DNA of 64,000 nt, taken from assembly GCA_023404095.1 (NCBI GenBank), contig JAEYDD010000038.1:124001-188000 (forward strand), given 5' to 3'. Source of the DNA: Pseudomonadota bacterium (lineage in GTDB: Bacteria > Pseudomonadota > Alphaproteobacteria > Rhizobiales > Rhizobiaceae). Shown piece after piece: positions 42,328-50,870 of this stretch. The translations under genes were made by a program, and so were the position numbers. Position 1 is the first letter of the stretch. Each line of letters opens with the position of its first letter. The notes below the pieces were generated by a model. That model was not told the origin of the DNA. It did not search any database and was given only the letters and a program-made list of their open reading frames with translations.

Positions 42328-43242
42328 CTAAGCGTAAACGCGATCGCTGGTGCCGGCCTTCACGACATAGCCGGGCGTGCCGTGACCCAGAAGGACGGGA
42401 AGCTCGCCTGAAAGCCCGATCAGCGCTGAAAGATCGACGCCGGTGTCGATGCCGCAATTGTGGAACATGTGGACGAGATCCTCGGTGCATACATTGCCCG
42501 TCGCGCCGGGTGCGTAGGGGCAGCCGCCGATGCCGCCAAGTGCGGAATCGAAGCTTCGGATGCCGGCATCATAGGCGGCAAGTGCGTTGGCGAGGCCCAG
42601 GTCCCTCGTGTTGTGCAGATGCAGCGTCAACGGCAGGTCGGGGTGATGCCGGAAGATCGTCGTCGTGAGTTCGTCGACTTGACGGGGATTGGCGACGCCG
42701 ATCGTATCGGCGATGGTGATGCCCTCGATGCCCATTTCGCGATAGGTATCGATTGCCCACAGCACCCGTTCCACCGGCTGGCGACCTTCGAAGGGGCAGC
42801 CGAACGTCGTGGCGATCGTGCCGTTCACGAAGATGCCGCTCCCCGCGATCACGGTCATGATCTCCCGGAACTGGGCCAGCGACTGGTCGCAGGTCATGCG
42901 CATATTCGCAAGATTGTGTTTTTCTCCAATGGACATGACGAGGTTCACCTCGTCCACGACGCTTTCCAGGGCGCGCTCGGCGCCGCGTACATTCGGCACG
43001 AGCGCCGTGTAGCGAACGCCCGGTACGCGCTCGATGCCCCGCAAAACATCGGCCGCGTCGCGCAGGTTCGGTATCGCTTTTGGCGAGACGAAGGATGACA
43101 CCTCCAGACGCCGGATACCGGTGCGGGACAGACCATCCGCAAGGCGGATCTTCTCTTCGGTGGGAACGAAATCCGGCTCGTTCTGGAAGCCGTCCCGCAG
43201 GACCACTTCATTGATCTCCACCCGATCCTGCTTGTGCATCAT
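42328..43242 (-). CDS. HMG-CoA-lyase-like (DRE-TIM) acyl-CoA lyase
   Basis: A 304-residue DRE-TIM metallolyase. The N-terminal VVLRDGFQNEPDFVPTEEK is the D-R-x-G-x-Q-N-E active-site strand. The HMG-CoA lyase signature is present as GGIGGCPYAPGATGNVCTED, including the catalytic Cys of the flexible loop. LTLHLHNTRDLGLANALAA supplies the metal-binding His-x-His. The ATG at 43242 has GGAGG 7 nt upstream. It cleaves a 3-hydroxy-3-substituted acyl-CoA to acetyl-CoA plus a keto compound. It is divergent from the aldehyde dehydrogenase operon, with shared operator-like boxes. HMG-CoA itself is not assured as substrate. Confidence 0.88.
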   Translation of the reverse strand: MMHKQDRVEINEVVLRDGFQNEPDFVPTEEKIRLADGLSRTGIRRLEVSSFVSPKAIPNLRDAADVLRGIERVPGVRYTALVPNVRGAERALESVVDEVNLVMSIGEKHNLANMRMTCDQSLAQFREIMTVIAGSGIFVNGTIATTFGCPFEGRQPVERVLWAIDTYREMGIEGITIADTIGVANPRQVDELTTTIFRHHPDLPLTLHLHNTRDLGLANALAAYDAGIRSFDSALGGIGGCPYAPGATGNVCTEDLVHMFHNCGIDTGVDLSALIGLSGELPVLLGHGTPGYVVKAGTSDRVYA

Positions 43243-43312
43243 CGTTATTCCTCCGTTATCGCTCGTGATGCCGCCTAGCATGGACCATTGAATGTATCAA
43301 TAAAAATACAAA

Positions 43313-43324
43313 CTGATGCATCAG
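43313..43324. promoter_or_regulatory. Operator box 1, perfect palindrome CTGATGCATCAG
   Basis: A 12-bp perfect palindrome in the divergent promoter region of the lyase and aldehyde dehydrogenase genes. The core TGATGCATCA recurs at 43385-43394, 71-72 bp away centre to centre. FCD-type GntR regulators bind short palindromes of this kind, and one is encoded at 46001 in the adjoining operon. The spacing of about seven helical turns would allow looping. Confidence 0.55.
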
Positions 43325-43384
43325 AGAAAATATTATGGTTGAATTGGCTTCCTGATCGACGTATAGGACTCGTGATGCCTTACC

Positions 43385-43394
43385 TGATGCATCA
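43385..43394. promoter_or_regulatory. Operator box 2, palindrome TGATGCATCA
   Basis: The second copy of the TGATGCATCA core lies 41 bp before the aldehyde dehydrogenase ATG. Half-copies (GTGATGCC) occur at about 43265 and 43372. It likely belongs to the same regulon as box 1. Confidence 0.5.
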
Positions 43395-43435
43395 CAGCGT
43401 GCAGCAAGTGGCCGTAGCCGCGGCCCGGAGGAACA

Positions 43436-44854
43436 ATGTCTCAGTCCGCAGATCATCTTCACATCGCAGAACTCGTTGACCGTGCGCGCAGGGCGCAGGC
43501 AATCCTGAACGGATACAGCCAGGAGCAGGTCGACCTGATCGCCGGTGCCATCGTCTACCATCTGTCGCGCCCCCAGCTGGCGGGGACGATTGCCGAAATG
43601 GCCTATGACGAGACGAAGATGGGTCTGGTCGAAAGCAAGCGCGCCAAGCTCACCCACAAGATGCCGGCGATCTTCCATGATATCCGCACGGAAAAGACCG
43701 TCGGCGTGATCGACCGCGACGAGAAAAACGGGATCATCACGATCGCCAAACCCTATGGGGTTATCGCGGCGCTCGTGCCGAGCACCAATTGCGAGGCGAC
43801 GCCGATCTTCAAATCCGTTCTGGGCATTCGCGCCCGCAACGCCGTGATCTGCGCGCCGCATCCGGCGAGCAAGAAGACCACCATCTTCGTCGTGGATGTC
43901 ATTCGTCAGGTGCTTCGCGCACTCGATGCCCCGGAAGATCTGGTCCAATGCATCGCTCAGCCCTCCAAGGCGCTCGCCGCCGAACTCATGGCTCAGTGCG
44001 ACGTCACCATGGCGACGGGCTCTGGCGATATGGTGGCGGCGGCCTATTCTTCAGGCAAGCCGGCCTACGGCGTCGGCGTCGGCAATGCCGCCGTGATCAT
44101 CGACGAGACGGTCGATCTCGCGGAAACCGCATCCAAGATCAGGATCGGCAAGACCGGCGACAACGCCTCCGGCTGCTCGGCCGAAAACGCCATCATCGTC
44201 CAGGCATCCGTCTATGATGGCTTCCTCCGCGCGCTGGAAAAAGAAGGCGCCTATATCGCGACGGCCGAAGAGAAGGCGAAGCTTCAGGCTGTGCTTTGGG
44301 AAAACGGTCATGTCTCGCGCAAGGTGGTAGCCCGCCCTGTCGGAGAAATCGCGGCGCTTGCCGGTATCGCCGTGCCGGCGGACCGCAAGTTCATTGTGGT
44401 GGAAGAGCAGGGAGCCGGTGCCGACTATCCGTTCTCCGGCGAAAAGCTCAGCCTCGTCCTGACCTGCTACAAGTATGATGCCTTCGACGACGCCATCGCG
44501 CGGGTCAACGCCATCACCGGCTATTCCGGCTCGGGCCATTCCTGCGGCATCCATTCCAACGATCCCGAGCGCATCCTGAGGCTCGGCCTCGAAACGAAGA
44601 CGTCGCGGGTCATCGTGCGCCAGCCGCATGGTGTCGCGAATTCGGGCAGCTGGTCCAATGGACTGGCCAAGACCTTCTCGCTCGGCTGCGGCAGCTGGGG
44701 CGGCAACTCGGTATCCGAAAACGTCACCCAGAAGCACTATTACAACACGACGCGCATCGCCGAGCCGCTTGACCGTTCAGCGCCGGATGATCAGGCCATC
44801 TACGGTGCCCTGTTGGGGAAGATCGCCGCCGTGCGCATCGCTGCGGGAGCCTGA
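43436..44854 (+). CDS. Acylating aldehyde dehydrogenase (SauS/EutE-like)
   Basis: A 472-residue CoA-acylating aldehyde dehydrogenase. Family features: KPYGVIAALVPSTNCEAT, then KTGDNASGCSAENAIIVQ with the catalytic Cys, and the C-terminal SLGCGSWGGNSVSENVTQKH typical of SauS/AdhE-N-type enzymes. It converts an aldehyde plus CoA and NAD to an acyl-CoA. GGAGG lies 7 nt before the ATG. It is followed after 6 nt by an iron alcohol dehydrogenase, so the pair links an alcohol, aldehyde and acyl-CoA. Sulfoacetaldehyde is one possible substrate by family resemblance, but C3-C4 hydroxyacid semialdehydes are as likely. Confidence 0.85.
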   Translation: MSQSADHLHIAELVDRARRAQAILNGYSQEQVDLIAGAIVYHLSRPQLAGTIAEMAYDETKMGLVESKRAKLTHKMPAIFHDIRTEKTVGVIDRDEKNGIITIAKPYGVIAALVPSTNCEATPIFKSVLGIRARNAVICAPHPASKKTTIFVVDVIRQVLRALDAPEDLVQCIAQPSKALAAELMAQCDVTMATGSGDMVAAAYSSGKPAYGVGVGNAAVIIDETVDLAETASKIRIGKTGDNASGCSAENAIIVQASVYDGFLRALEKEGAYIATAEEKAKLQAVLWENGHVSRKVVARPVGEIAALAGIAVPADRKFIVVEEQGAGADYPFSGEKLSLVLTCYKYDAFDDAIARVNAITGYSGSGHSCGIHSNDPERILRLGLETKTSRVIVRQPHGVANSGSWSNGLAKTFSLGCGSWGGNSVSENVTQKHYYNTTRIAEPLDRSAPDDQAIYGALLGKIAAVRIAAGA

Positions 44855-44860
44855 ACGACG

Positions 44861-45970
44861 ATGAAGTTCGCTGTTCGCCCACAGCTTCATGGCTATGACA
44901 CCTTCGCCGCCTTCACCGAAGCCCATGCCGTCACGGAACGGGACCTGATCTTCACGCAACGCGTCCTGCACGAGGCCTTCATGCAGGATACGCCGGCGCA
45001 GACCCTGTTCTACGATGACTTCTGCGGCGGCGAGCCAACGGATGTCGCCGTTGACGAGATGCTACGCGTCGTTCGCAAGCTCGCTTTCGATCGTCTCATC
45101 GCGATCGGCGGCGGCTCCATCTTGGACTGCGCGAAGGTTCTGGCCTTGGATGCGGGTGAGACCGTGGCAGGGCTTTTTGCGGCCGGCGTGCAGCCGGGCC
45201 GCAAGGCTGGCCTCGTGCTGATCCCGACGACATGCGGTACAGGTTGCGAAGTCACCTGTGTCTCGGTCTTCGACTTCCCGTCCATCGGCAGCAAGATCGG
45301 CAAGGGTTTCGATGCGGGTTTTGCGGACCATGCCGTCCTGATCGACGAACTCCTGTCGAAAATCCCTTATCACGTCTTCGCGACGTCTTCGGCCGATGCG
45401 CTCGTGCATGCGCTGGAGATCTACCTGGCGCCGCGCGCCAGCGCGTATACGGACATGTTCTGCATGGCGGCCATCCGGGCCATCCTGCAGGGCTACATGC
45501 GCATCGTGCAACATGGGCGCTCCGTGATCCAGCAGGATGCCAAGGCCTATCTGACCGCCAGCAACATGGCGGGCATCGCACTGGCAAACGTGCTCGCCGG
45601 CGGCGTTCACGCCATCGCGATGCATTTCGGCAGCGCGCATCACGTTCCGCACGGCGAGGCGACACGCCTGTTCCTGCCGCCGGTCTTCAAGATCTACTAC
45701 GAGAAGGCTCCGGACGGAAAGATCGCCGATATCGCGCGCCTGATCGAGGATGTCGTGGGCGTGAGCGACGGCGGCAATCCGTTCGATGCGCTCGATGCGC
45801 TGCTTGCCGCGGTGGTGCCGACAAGGCGGCTCGGCGAATACGGCATGACTGCCGGCGATGCCGGCCGATACGCCGACAAGGTGATCGAAACGCAGCAGCG
45901 ATTGCTGGTGAACAACTATGTTCCGCTGTCGGCGCAGGATATAGCGAGGGTATATAGCGAACTGATGTGA
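44861..45970 (+). CDS. Iron-containing (group III) alcohol dehydrogenase
   Basis: A 369-residue Fe-ADH. The NAD-binding GGGSILDCAKVLAL is near residue 85 and the metal-binding residues are in SSADALVHALEIYLAPRASA and GVHAIAMHFGSAHHVPHGEA. It resembles 4-hydroxybutyrate or lactaldehyde/propanediol-type dehydrogenases. It sits in one operon with the acylating aldehyde dehydrogenase (6-nt gap) and the GntR gene, and likely oxidises a primary alcohol or reduces the corresponding aldehyde. Confidence 0.88.
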   Translation: MKFAVRPQLHGYDTFAAFTEAHAVTERDLIFTQRVLHEAFMQDTPAQTLFYDDFCGGEPTDVAVDEMLRVVRKLAFDRLIAIGGGSILDCAKVLALDAGETVAGLFAAGVQPGRKAGLVLIPTTCGTGCEVTCVSVFDFPSIGSKIGKGFDAGFADHAVLIDELLSKIPYHVFATSSADALVHALEIYLAPRASAYTDMFCMAAIRAILQGYMRIVQHGRSVIQQDAKAYLTASNMAGIALANVLAGGVHAIAMHFGSAHHVPHGEATRLFLPPVFKIYYEKAPDGKIADIARLIEDVVGVSDGGNPFDALDALLAAVVPTRRLGEYGMTAGDAGRYADKVIETQQRLLVNNYVPLSAQDIARVYSELM

Positions 45971-46000
45971 AGAGGCCCTGCGGTGTCCAGAGGGAAGGCG

Positions 46001-46660
46001 ATGACGCGAAACTATTCCGACAAGGCGTATGAAACGCTACGGGACAGGATCATCAATGGTGGTCTGCGTCCGTCGGCTCCCCTCGACATTCACCGCATCG
46101 CCAGTGAATTCGAGATGAGCATCACGCCGGTGCGCGACGCCATCAAGCGGCTAGAGGCGGACGGGCTGGTGGAGGTCATTCCGCGCTCCGGGACGTTCGT
46201 TCGCCATTTCACGATGCAAGACCTCATCAAGGGTTACGAACTTGTCGAGGCGCTGGACGGCATGGCGGGATATCTGCTGGCAGAACGTGTTGCCGCCGGC
46301 GATGTCGACGGACAGGAACTGGAAGCGCTGCTGACGCCGCTGGTCGACAGGATGGAGGAGAACCTGGACCGCGACCAGGCGCGGATGTGGGCGGAACTGG
46401 ACGGGCAGTTTCACCAGATCATCTTCGACATGTCCGAGAATGGGCTGATCTCCAGCAGCTATTACTCGGTTCGCGACCAGATGAAATCGGTGCTTTCATT
46501 CGTCAGCCCGATCCATGTCGACAGGGCGAATTCCGTCCGGGAGCACCGGTTGATCATCGCGGCCATTGCCGCCGGTGACAGTGAGAAGGCGCGCAAGCTT
46601 TGCCAGGATCACCGCCATCTCGTGCGAGAGATCCTGAAGAAGCTGCTGCTTCAGATGTAG
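46001..46660 (+). CDS. GntR-family regulator (FCD subfamily)
   Basis: A 219-residue GntR regulator with a winged helix (YETLRDRIINGGLRPSAPLD, RIASEFEMSITPVRDAIKRL) and an all-helical FCD effector domain (WAELDGQFHQIIFDMSENGL, EHRLIIAAIAAGD). The ATG at 46001 has AGGGA about 6 nt upstream; an in-frame GTG at 45983 lies nearer to the previous stop but has no site. It is the third gene of the aldehyde dehydrogenase operon and is the natural candidate for binding the TGATGCATCA boxes upstream. Confidence 0.9.
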   Translation: MTRNYSDKAYETLRDRIINGGLRPSAPLDIHRIASEFEMSITPVRDAIKRLEADGLVEVIPRSGTFVRHFTMQDLIKGYELVEALDGMAGYLLAERVAAGDVDGQELEALLTPLVDRMEENLDRDQARMWAELDGQFHQIIFDMSENGLISSSYYSVRDQMKSVLSFVSPIHVDRANSVREHRLIIAAIAAGDSEKARKLCQDHRHLVREILKKLLLQM

Positions 46661-46680
46661 AAACGGTAGGGGAGGTGTTC

Positions 46681-46746
46681 ATGATCAATATTCAGTGGCT
46701 GGTACGGAAACAAGCGGCCGCGCCGCAGATGGAAACTGCAATCTGA
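46681..46746 (+). CDS. Possible 21-residue small ORF downstream of gntR
   Basis: ATG AT 46681 is preceded by GGGGAGG at a 5-nt spacing, a ribosome-binding site better than that of most genes here. It opens 21 codons (MINIQWLVRKQAAAPQMETA, Ile, stop). No family is recognised. It could be a leader peptide for the TRAP operon or the start of a deleted gene. The remaining 46747-46960 holds a CACCTG-TCAAT-CAGGTG inverted repeat (46853-46869) and CTGTACAG (46926-46933), which may be regulatory. Confidence 0.25.
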   Translation: MINIQWLVRKQAAAPQMETAI

Positions 46747-46960
46747 ATGCAGCACAAGGATCGGTTCGTTCCCAGGAGGGGAGCGATCTGATCGGCGTTT
46801 CCTGAAACGGGAGCGTCTGTTCAACCAAGCCAGATCGGTATCACGCCAGCGACACCTGTCAATCAGGTGCGCCCGGGTCTGTGTTGCCTTTGCTTGGGCC
46901 AATTTTCGGGTGGGGAGCCCGAAACGCTGTACAGTTCGTGACAACAAGTGGAGGATAGTC

Positions 46961-47938
46961 ATGAAAGTTCGCAATATCGTCGCAGCTCTGGTCGTCTCGT
47001 TGTGCGCCAGTTCCGCTGCCGCGCAGCAATTCCAGATTTCACACAGTGCGGCCGCCGGCAATCCCAAGGACACCGCGTCCCTGAAATTCGCCGAACTCGT
47101 CAAGGAGCGCACGGATGGGCGCATAACTGTCGATGTCGGTACCAGCTCGCAGTTCGGTGACGATGCCGAAAGCGTGACGAACATTCGCCTCGGCACCATA
47201 GCCTTCTCGGCCAATGCACAGGGTGCAACGTCTGGAGCGGTGCCGGAGATCGGTCTTCTGGGCCTTCCGTTTCTGTTCCAAAGCCTCGAGCAGGCGGAGG
47301 CCGTGATGGACGGCCCGGTCGGCGACAAGATCGCCGCAGCGGCCGAAAAGCAGGGCATCTACATTCTCGCGTGGTGGAACAATGGCATCCGCGAGACGTC
47401 GAACTCCAGCAAGCCGATCCTTGCCCCGGGCGATCTCGCCGGTATGAAGATCCGCACGCCGCCGGACCCGATAACCATCGACATCTTCGAGGCGCTCGGC
47501 GCGTCGCCGACCCCCATGGCCTTCTCCGAGCTTTATATCGCGCTCCAGCAGAAGGTGGTCGACGGTCAGGAGAACCCGCTGATCAATATCTATTCCTCGA
47601 AGCTCTACGAGGTTCAGCCCTATATCAGCCGCACCAACCACAAGTTTGAATCCGTGCCGTTCCTGGCCTCGAAGATCGTTTTCGATTCGCTCTCGCCGGC
47701 GGATCAGGACATCATTCGCAAGGCCGCTGTCGAAGCGGGTCAGCTGAACCGTCAGATGGTTCGCCAGCAGAGCGAGGAACTCTATGGAAAGCTGCAGGAA
47801 GCCGGCGTGACTTTCAACGATGTGGATCCTGCGCCGTTTGTTGCGGCGACGCAGCCCGTGTATGAGAAGTGGCGGGCGCAGTATCCGGAGCTCGTCGACG
47901 AACTGGTGTCGGCTGCCAAGCAGGCAGCGGCCAAGTAA
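46961..47938 (+). CDS. dctP: TRAP transporter periplasmic binding protein 1 (DctP family)
   Basis: A 325-residue DctP/TeaA-fold protein with a signal peptide ending SSAAAQQ. The family Arg that salt-bridges ligand carboxylates is present in LAGMKIRTPPDP. Other landmarks are FLFQSLEQAEAVMDGPVGD and MAFSELYIALQQKVVDGQEN followed by PLINIYSSKLYEVQPY. The ATG at 46961 has GGAGG 9 nt upstream; the in-frame ATG at 46910 precedes the signal peptide and is rejected. Ligands of this family are usually small organic or sugar acids. It is about 75 percent identical by eye to the binding protein at 53578. Confidence 0.93.
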   Translation: MKVRNIVAALVVSLCASSAAAQQFQISHSAAAGNPKDTASLKFAELVKERTDGRITVDVGTSSQFGDDAESVTNIRLGTIAFSANAQGATSGAVPEIGLLGLPFLFQSLEQAEAVMDGPVGDKIAAAAEKQGIYILAWWNNGIRETSNSSKPILAPGDLAGMKIRTPPDPITIDIFEALGASPTPMAFSELYIALQQKVVDGQENPLINIYSSKLYEVQPYISRTNHKFESVPFLASKIVFDSLSPADQDIIRKAAVEAGQLNRQMVRQQSEELYGKLQEAGVTFNDVDPAPFVAATQPVYEKWRAQYPELVDELVSAAKQAAAK

Positions 47939-48504
47939 TGGGACAGGCCAGTTTCCCCCTCTATGACGTCAAGGCGGGTCCGCCCGCCTTGCGCGTCTCC
48001 AACATGGCCGGTCTCGTCATCGACTACGCCGCCATCGCGATCTCCGTCGGCTCCATCGTTGCCATCTTTCTGGCGTTGATGGCCGAAGTCGTCGTGCGCT
48101 ACTTCACCTCGGCCGGCCTTGGGTGGCCCAACGAGGTGCCAAACCTGCTTTTCCCATGGCTCGTCATGGGCGGCGTCGTCATCGGTGCACAGCGGGGAAC
48201 CCATATCGCCGCCGAGGCCATCCGTAGCTTTCTAAGCACTGAGCAACTGCGCAAGCTTCTCATGTTGCTGCATGTACTCGTCGCCATCGCCTTCGCTTAC
48301 CTTGCTTGGCTCTCGCTCCAGGTCATCGCCATCACCAAGGCGCAGGTTTTCCCGATGACGGGCCTGGGCCAGGCCTGGGCCTATTCGGCCCTGCTCTTCG
48401 GCTTCGGCGGTATCGCGCTCGCCTCGCTTGTCAACACTGTCCGGGTCGCCTTCGCGCAGAACCCGCAATCCCTGAACCAATCCGATCCGGAGCACGCACT
48501 ATGA
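47938..48504 (+). CDS. dctQ: TRAP transporter small membrane subunit 1 (DctQ family)
   Basis: A 188-residue four-helix membrane protein. VFLALMAEVVVRYFTSAGLG-like text (VVVRYFTSAGLGWPNEVPNL) is the family core, followed by GGVVIGAQRGTHIAAEAI. The ATG shares one base with the TAA of dctP (TAATG). It bridges the binding protein and the large permease. The paralogous gene is at 53012-53581. Confidence 0.9.
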   Translation: MGQASFPLYDVKAGPPALRVSNMAGLVIDYAAIAISVGSIVAIFLALMAEVVVRYFTSAGLGWPNEVPNLLFPWLVMGGVVIGAQRGTHIAAEAIRSFLSTEQLRKLLMLLHVLVAIAFAYLAWLSLQVIAITKAQVFPMTGLGQAWAYSALLFGFGGIALASLVNTVRVAFAQNPQSLNQSDPEHAL

Positions 48505-49760
48505 CTGCGATCATGCTCGCCATCTTCGCGGTCCTTCTGGCGCTCTCCATGCCGGTCGGATACGCTCTTATCATCGCCTCCGGCAGTGCCATCCTGTGGC
48601 ATGGCGGAACGCCGACGGTGCTTGCCGTCGTCAAGCTGTTTCAGCCGACCCAGAGCTTCCCCCTGCTTGCCATCCCCTTCTTCATCCTCGCCGGCTCGCT
48701 GATGATGTCCGGCACGCTCGGTCAGAGGCTGGTCCAGCTTGCCGCGGCTCTCGTCGGCCGCTTCCATGGCGGCATGGGCCAGGTGACCGTCGTCGGCTCG
48801 ACCATCTTCGGTGGTGTCTCCGGCTCCGCCGTCGCGGAAGCCTCGGCGCTCGGTTCCATGCTGATCCCCTGGCAGAAGCGCGAGGGCTATCCGGCGGGTT
48901 TTGCCGCCGCCGTCACCGCCTCCTCGGCGACGATCGCCGGTCTCATTCCGCCATCGATCCCCCTCATTCTCTATTCAACCGTCGCCAACGTCTCCATCGC
49001 AGCACTTTTCACCGCCGGCATCCTGCCCGGCCTGATGCTCGCCGCCGGCATGATGGTGGTCTGCAACCTGTCGGGTCGTATCCGCAATTTCCCCCGGCTC
49101 ACCGAACGCTCGCAGTTCCCGCCCTTCGGCAAGCTGCTCGTTTCGGCTCTTCCAGCGCTCGCCATGCCGCTGTTCATCGTTCTTTTGCTTCGCGCCGGCA
49201 TCGCCACGCCGACCGAGGTTAGCGTCATCGCGGTGTTCTATGCGCTTGTCGTCAGCGCCGTTGTCTATCGCGACCTGACTTTCAAGAGCATCTATGCCGC
49301 GCTGGTCGGAACGGTTGTCACGACTGGCATCGTCATGCTGGTCATCACCGCCTCCAGCCTGGTCGGCCACGTGCTCATCACCGAGCGTGTTCCCACCATG
49401 GTGGCGCAATGGGCGCAACAGACGCTGGGCACGATGATCCTGATCATCCTCATGATGAATATCATCATGCTGGTGGTGGGCATGTTCCTCGACCTGCCTG
49501 CGGCGATCCTTTTGCTGGGACCGACCTTCGTGGCCATCGGGCAGGCGATCGGCATGGACCCGATTCAGCTCGGCGTGATGGTGTGCATAAACCTCTCGAT
49601 CGGCCTCTTCACGCCGCCCATCGGCACCACGCTGTTCATCGGCGCGGCCATCGCCCGCGTGCCGATCGGCGCCGTCGTCAAAGAGCTCTGGCCTTTCTAT
49701 CTTGTGGCAGCGGCCGTACTCGGCTTGATTTCCTACGTCCCGGCTTTCACGATCTACTGA
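48501..49760 (+). CDS. dctM: TRAP transporter large permease 1 (DctM family)
   Basis: A 419-residue, 12-helix sodium-coupled permease. It starts by a 4-bp overlap with dctQ. Conserved text includes GSTIFGGVSGSAVAEASALG, MLIPWQKREGYPAGFAAAVT and CINLSIGLFTPPIGTTLFIG. It is identical in length (419) and nearly identical in sequence to the second DctM at 51756-53015. It is convergent with the LysR gene, 51 bp away, with no visible hairpin terminator between. Confidence 0.93.
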   Translation: MTAIMLAIFAVLLALSMPVGYALIIASGSAILWHGGTPTVLAVVKLFQPTQSFPLLAIPFFILAGSLMMSGTLGQRLVQLAAALVGRFHGGMGQVTVVGSTIFGGVSGSAVAEASALGSMLIPWQKREGYPAGFAAAVTASSATIAGLIPPSIPLILYSTVANVSIAALFTAGILPGLMLAAGMMVVCNLSGRIRNFPRLTERSQFPPFGKLLVSALPALAMPLFIVLLLRAGIATPTEVSVIAVFYALVVSAVVYRDLTFKSIYAALVGTVVTTGIVMLVITASSLVGHVLITERVPTMVAQWAQQTLGTMILIILMMNIIMLVVGMFLDLPAAILLLGPTFVAIGQAIGMDPIQLGVMVCINLSIGLFTPPIGTTLFIGAAIARVPIGAVVKELWPFYLVAAAVLGLISYVPAFTIY

Positions 49761-49811
49761 ATTGCAAGTATTGCTTTTCGCGTTGCGAGCGCAGGAAAGA
49801 GAGCGGCCTTG

Positions 49812-50870
49812 TTATCGAAGGACCGGTTCGTCGTCGGTGGCGAACCGGATCCGGCAGCCCAGTTCTGTCAGCAAGGTGCGGGCCTGCCGGTCGAAAGTGC
49901 GGCCCTGTTCGCGGATCCAGTCGGAGAAGATCCGAACGGTGCGCCGGTTGACGTGGCGAGGCGGGCAGGCGATCCAGTAGGCCGGAAATTCGACGACTTC
50001 GAAGCTGGTCGACAGCGGCACGAGCGTTCCTCGCTCAAGGTCCTCCTGGGCCAACGTCGCGGAATCGAGTACGACACCGGCGCCGTCGCGCGCCAGCTGG
50101 ATCGCCATCGAGGATCGGTCGAAACGCAGCGGTGCCTGTTCCAGTGGCGGGTCTATTCCGTGAACCAGCAGCCACGCATCCCATTGGTAAAGCGTTTTGA
50201 CCGAGTGGATCAGCCGCGCATTGGCGAGCAGGCCGGCCGGATCGCTGTTGAGCGCGGCGAGCGCATCGCGATAGCCCGGGCTGCACATTGGCAGGAAGAA
50301 GTCGTTGATGATGCATTCGGTGTGCAGGCCCTCCCACGCGCCAGCGCCGTAGCGCATGTCGAGATCGATCGCCTCCGTTTCGAAGTCGGAGAAATCCGGC
50401 GTTGCATCGACACGCACGCCCCAGTCGGGATTGGCATCCAGAAAATGTTTCAGGCGCGGCGTCAGCCATCGAACGGCTAAACTCGGGCTGGAGCGCACGG
50501 TGAGTTGCCAGCTGTTACGCTGGCGCAGGACTACGGCGCGCGCGCCCCGGATCATGCGGAAGGCATTCGTGGTCGCCTGGAAGAGCATTTCGCCATCGAG
50601 CGTGAGCGTCAGACGTCGGTCCTTGCGGCGAAAGAGGCGCACACCCCATTGCTCCTCAAGCTGCTTGAGCTGCTGGCTGACGGCGGCGGCGGAGACGCCG
50701 AGTTCTGCGGCGGCCAGCGACACGCGCCCGGTGCGGGCAACCGCTTCGAAATAGGCAAGCGAGTTCAGATTGGGATTGATGGCCACGCCGGTCTCCGCAC
50801 GATAGGGGGCGTGCCGGGGAAGATCCTGCACGCCGTTCGCCAATGGGCGGCGGCGTGCCGTCGATGTCAA
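49812..50870 (-). CDS. LysR-family transcriptional regulator (GcvA-like)
   Basis: A 352-residue LysR regulator. HTH: SLAYFEAVARTGRVSLAAAE followed by LGVSAAAVSQQLKQLEEQWG. The effector domain shows RSSPSLAVRWLTPRLKHFLD and LDMRYGAGAWEGLHTECI, the GcvA-subgroup pattern. The ATG at 50870 overlaps the stop of the dehydrogenase gene; an in-frame GTG at 50786 would give the more usual length of about 324. It is the last gene of the minus-strand TRAP2 operon and probably regulates it and perhaps the divergent transketolase operon. Confidence 0.9.
   Translation of the reverse strand: MTSTARRRPLANGVQDLPRHAPYRAETGVAINPNLNSLAYFEAVARTGRVSLAAAELGVSAAAVSQQLKQLEEQWGVRLFRRKDRRLTLTLDGEMLFQATTNAFRMIRGARAVVLRQRNSWQLTVRSSPSLAVRWLTPRLKHFLDANPDWGVRVDATPDFSDFETEAIDLDMRYGAGAWEGLHTECIINDFFLPMCSPGYRDALAALNSDPAGLLANARLIHSVKTLYQWDAWLLVHGIDPPLEQAPLRFDRSSMAIQLARDGAGVVLDSATLAQEDLERGTLVPLSTSFEVVEFPAYWIACPPRHVNRRTVRIFSDWIREQGRTFDRQARTLLTELGCRIRFATDDEPVLR

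Noticed and set aside
49761..49811. Bidirectional terminator between convergent dctM and lysR genes
   Set aside because: No stable hairpin followed by a T-run was found in the 51-bp gap.
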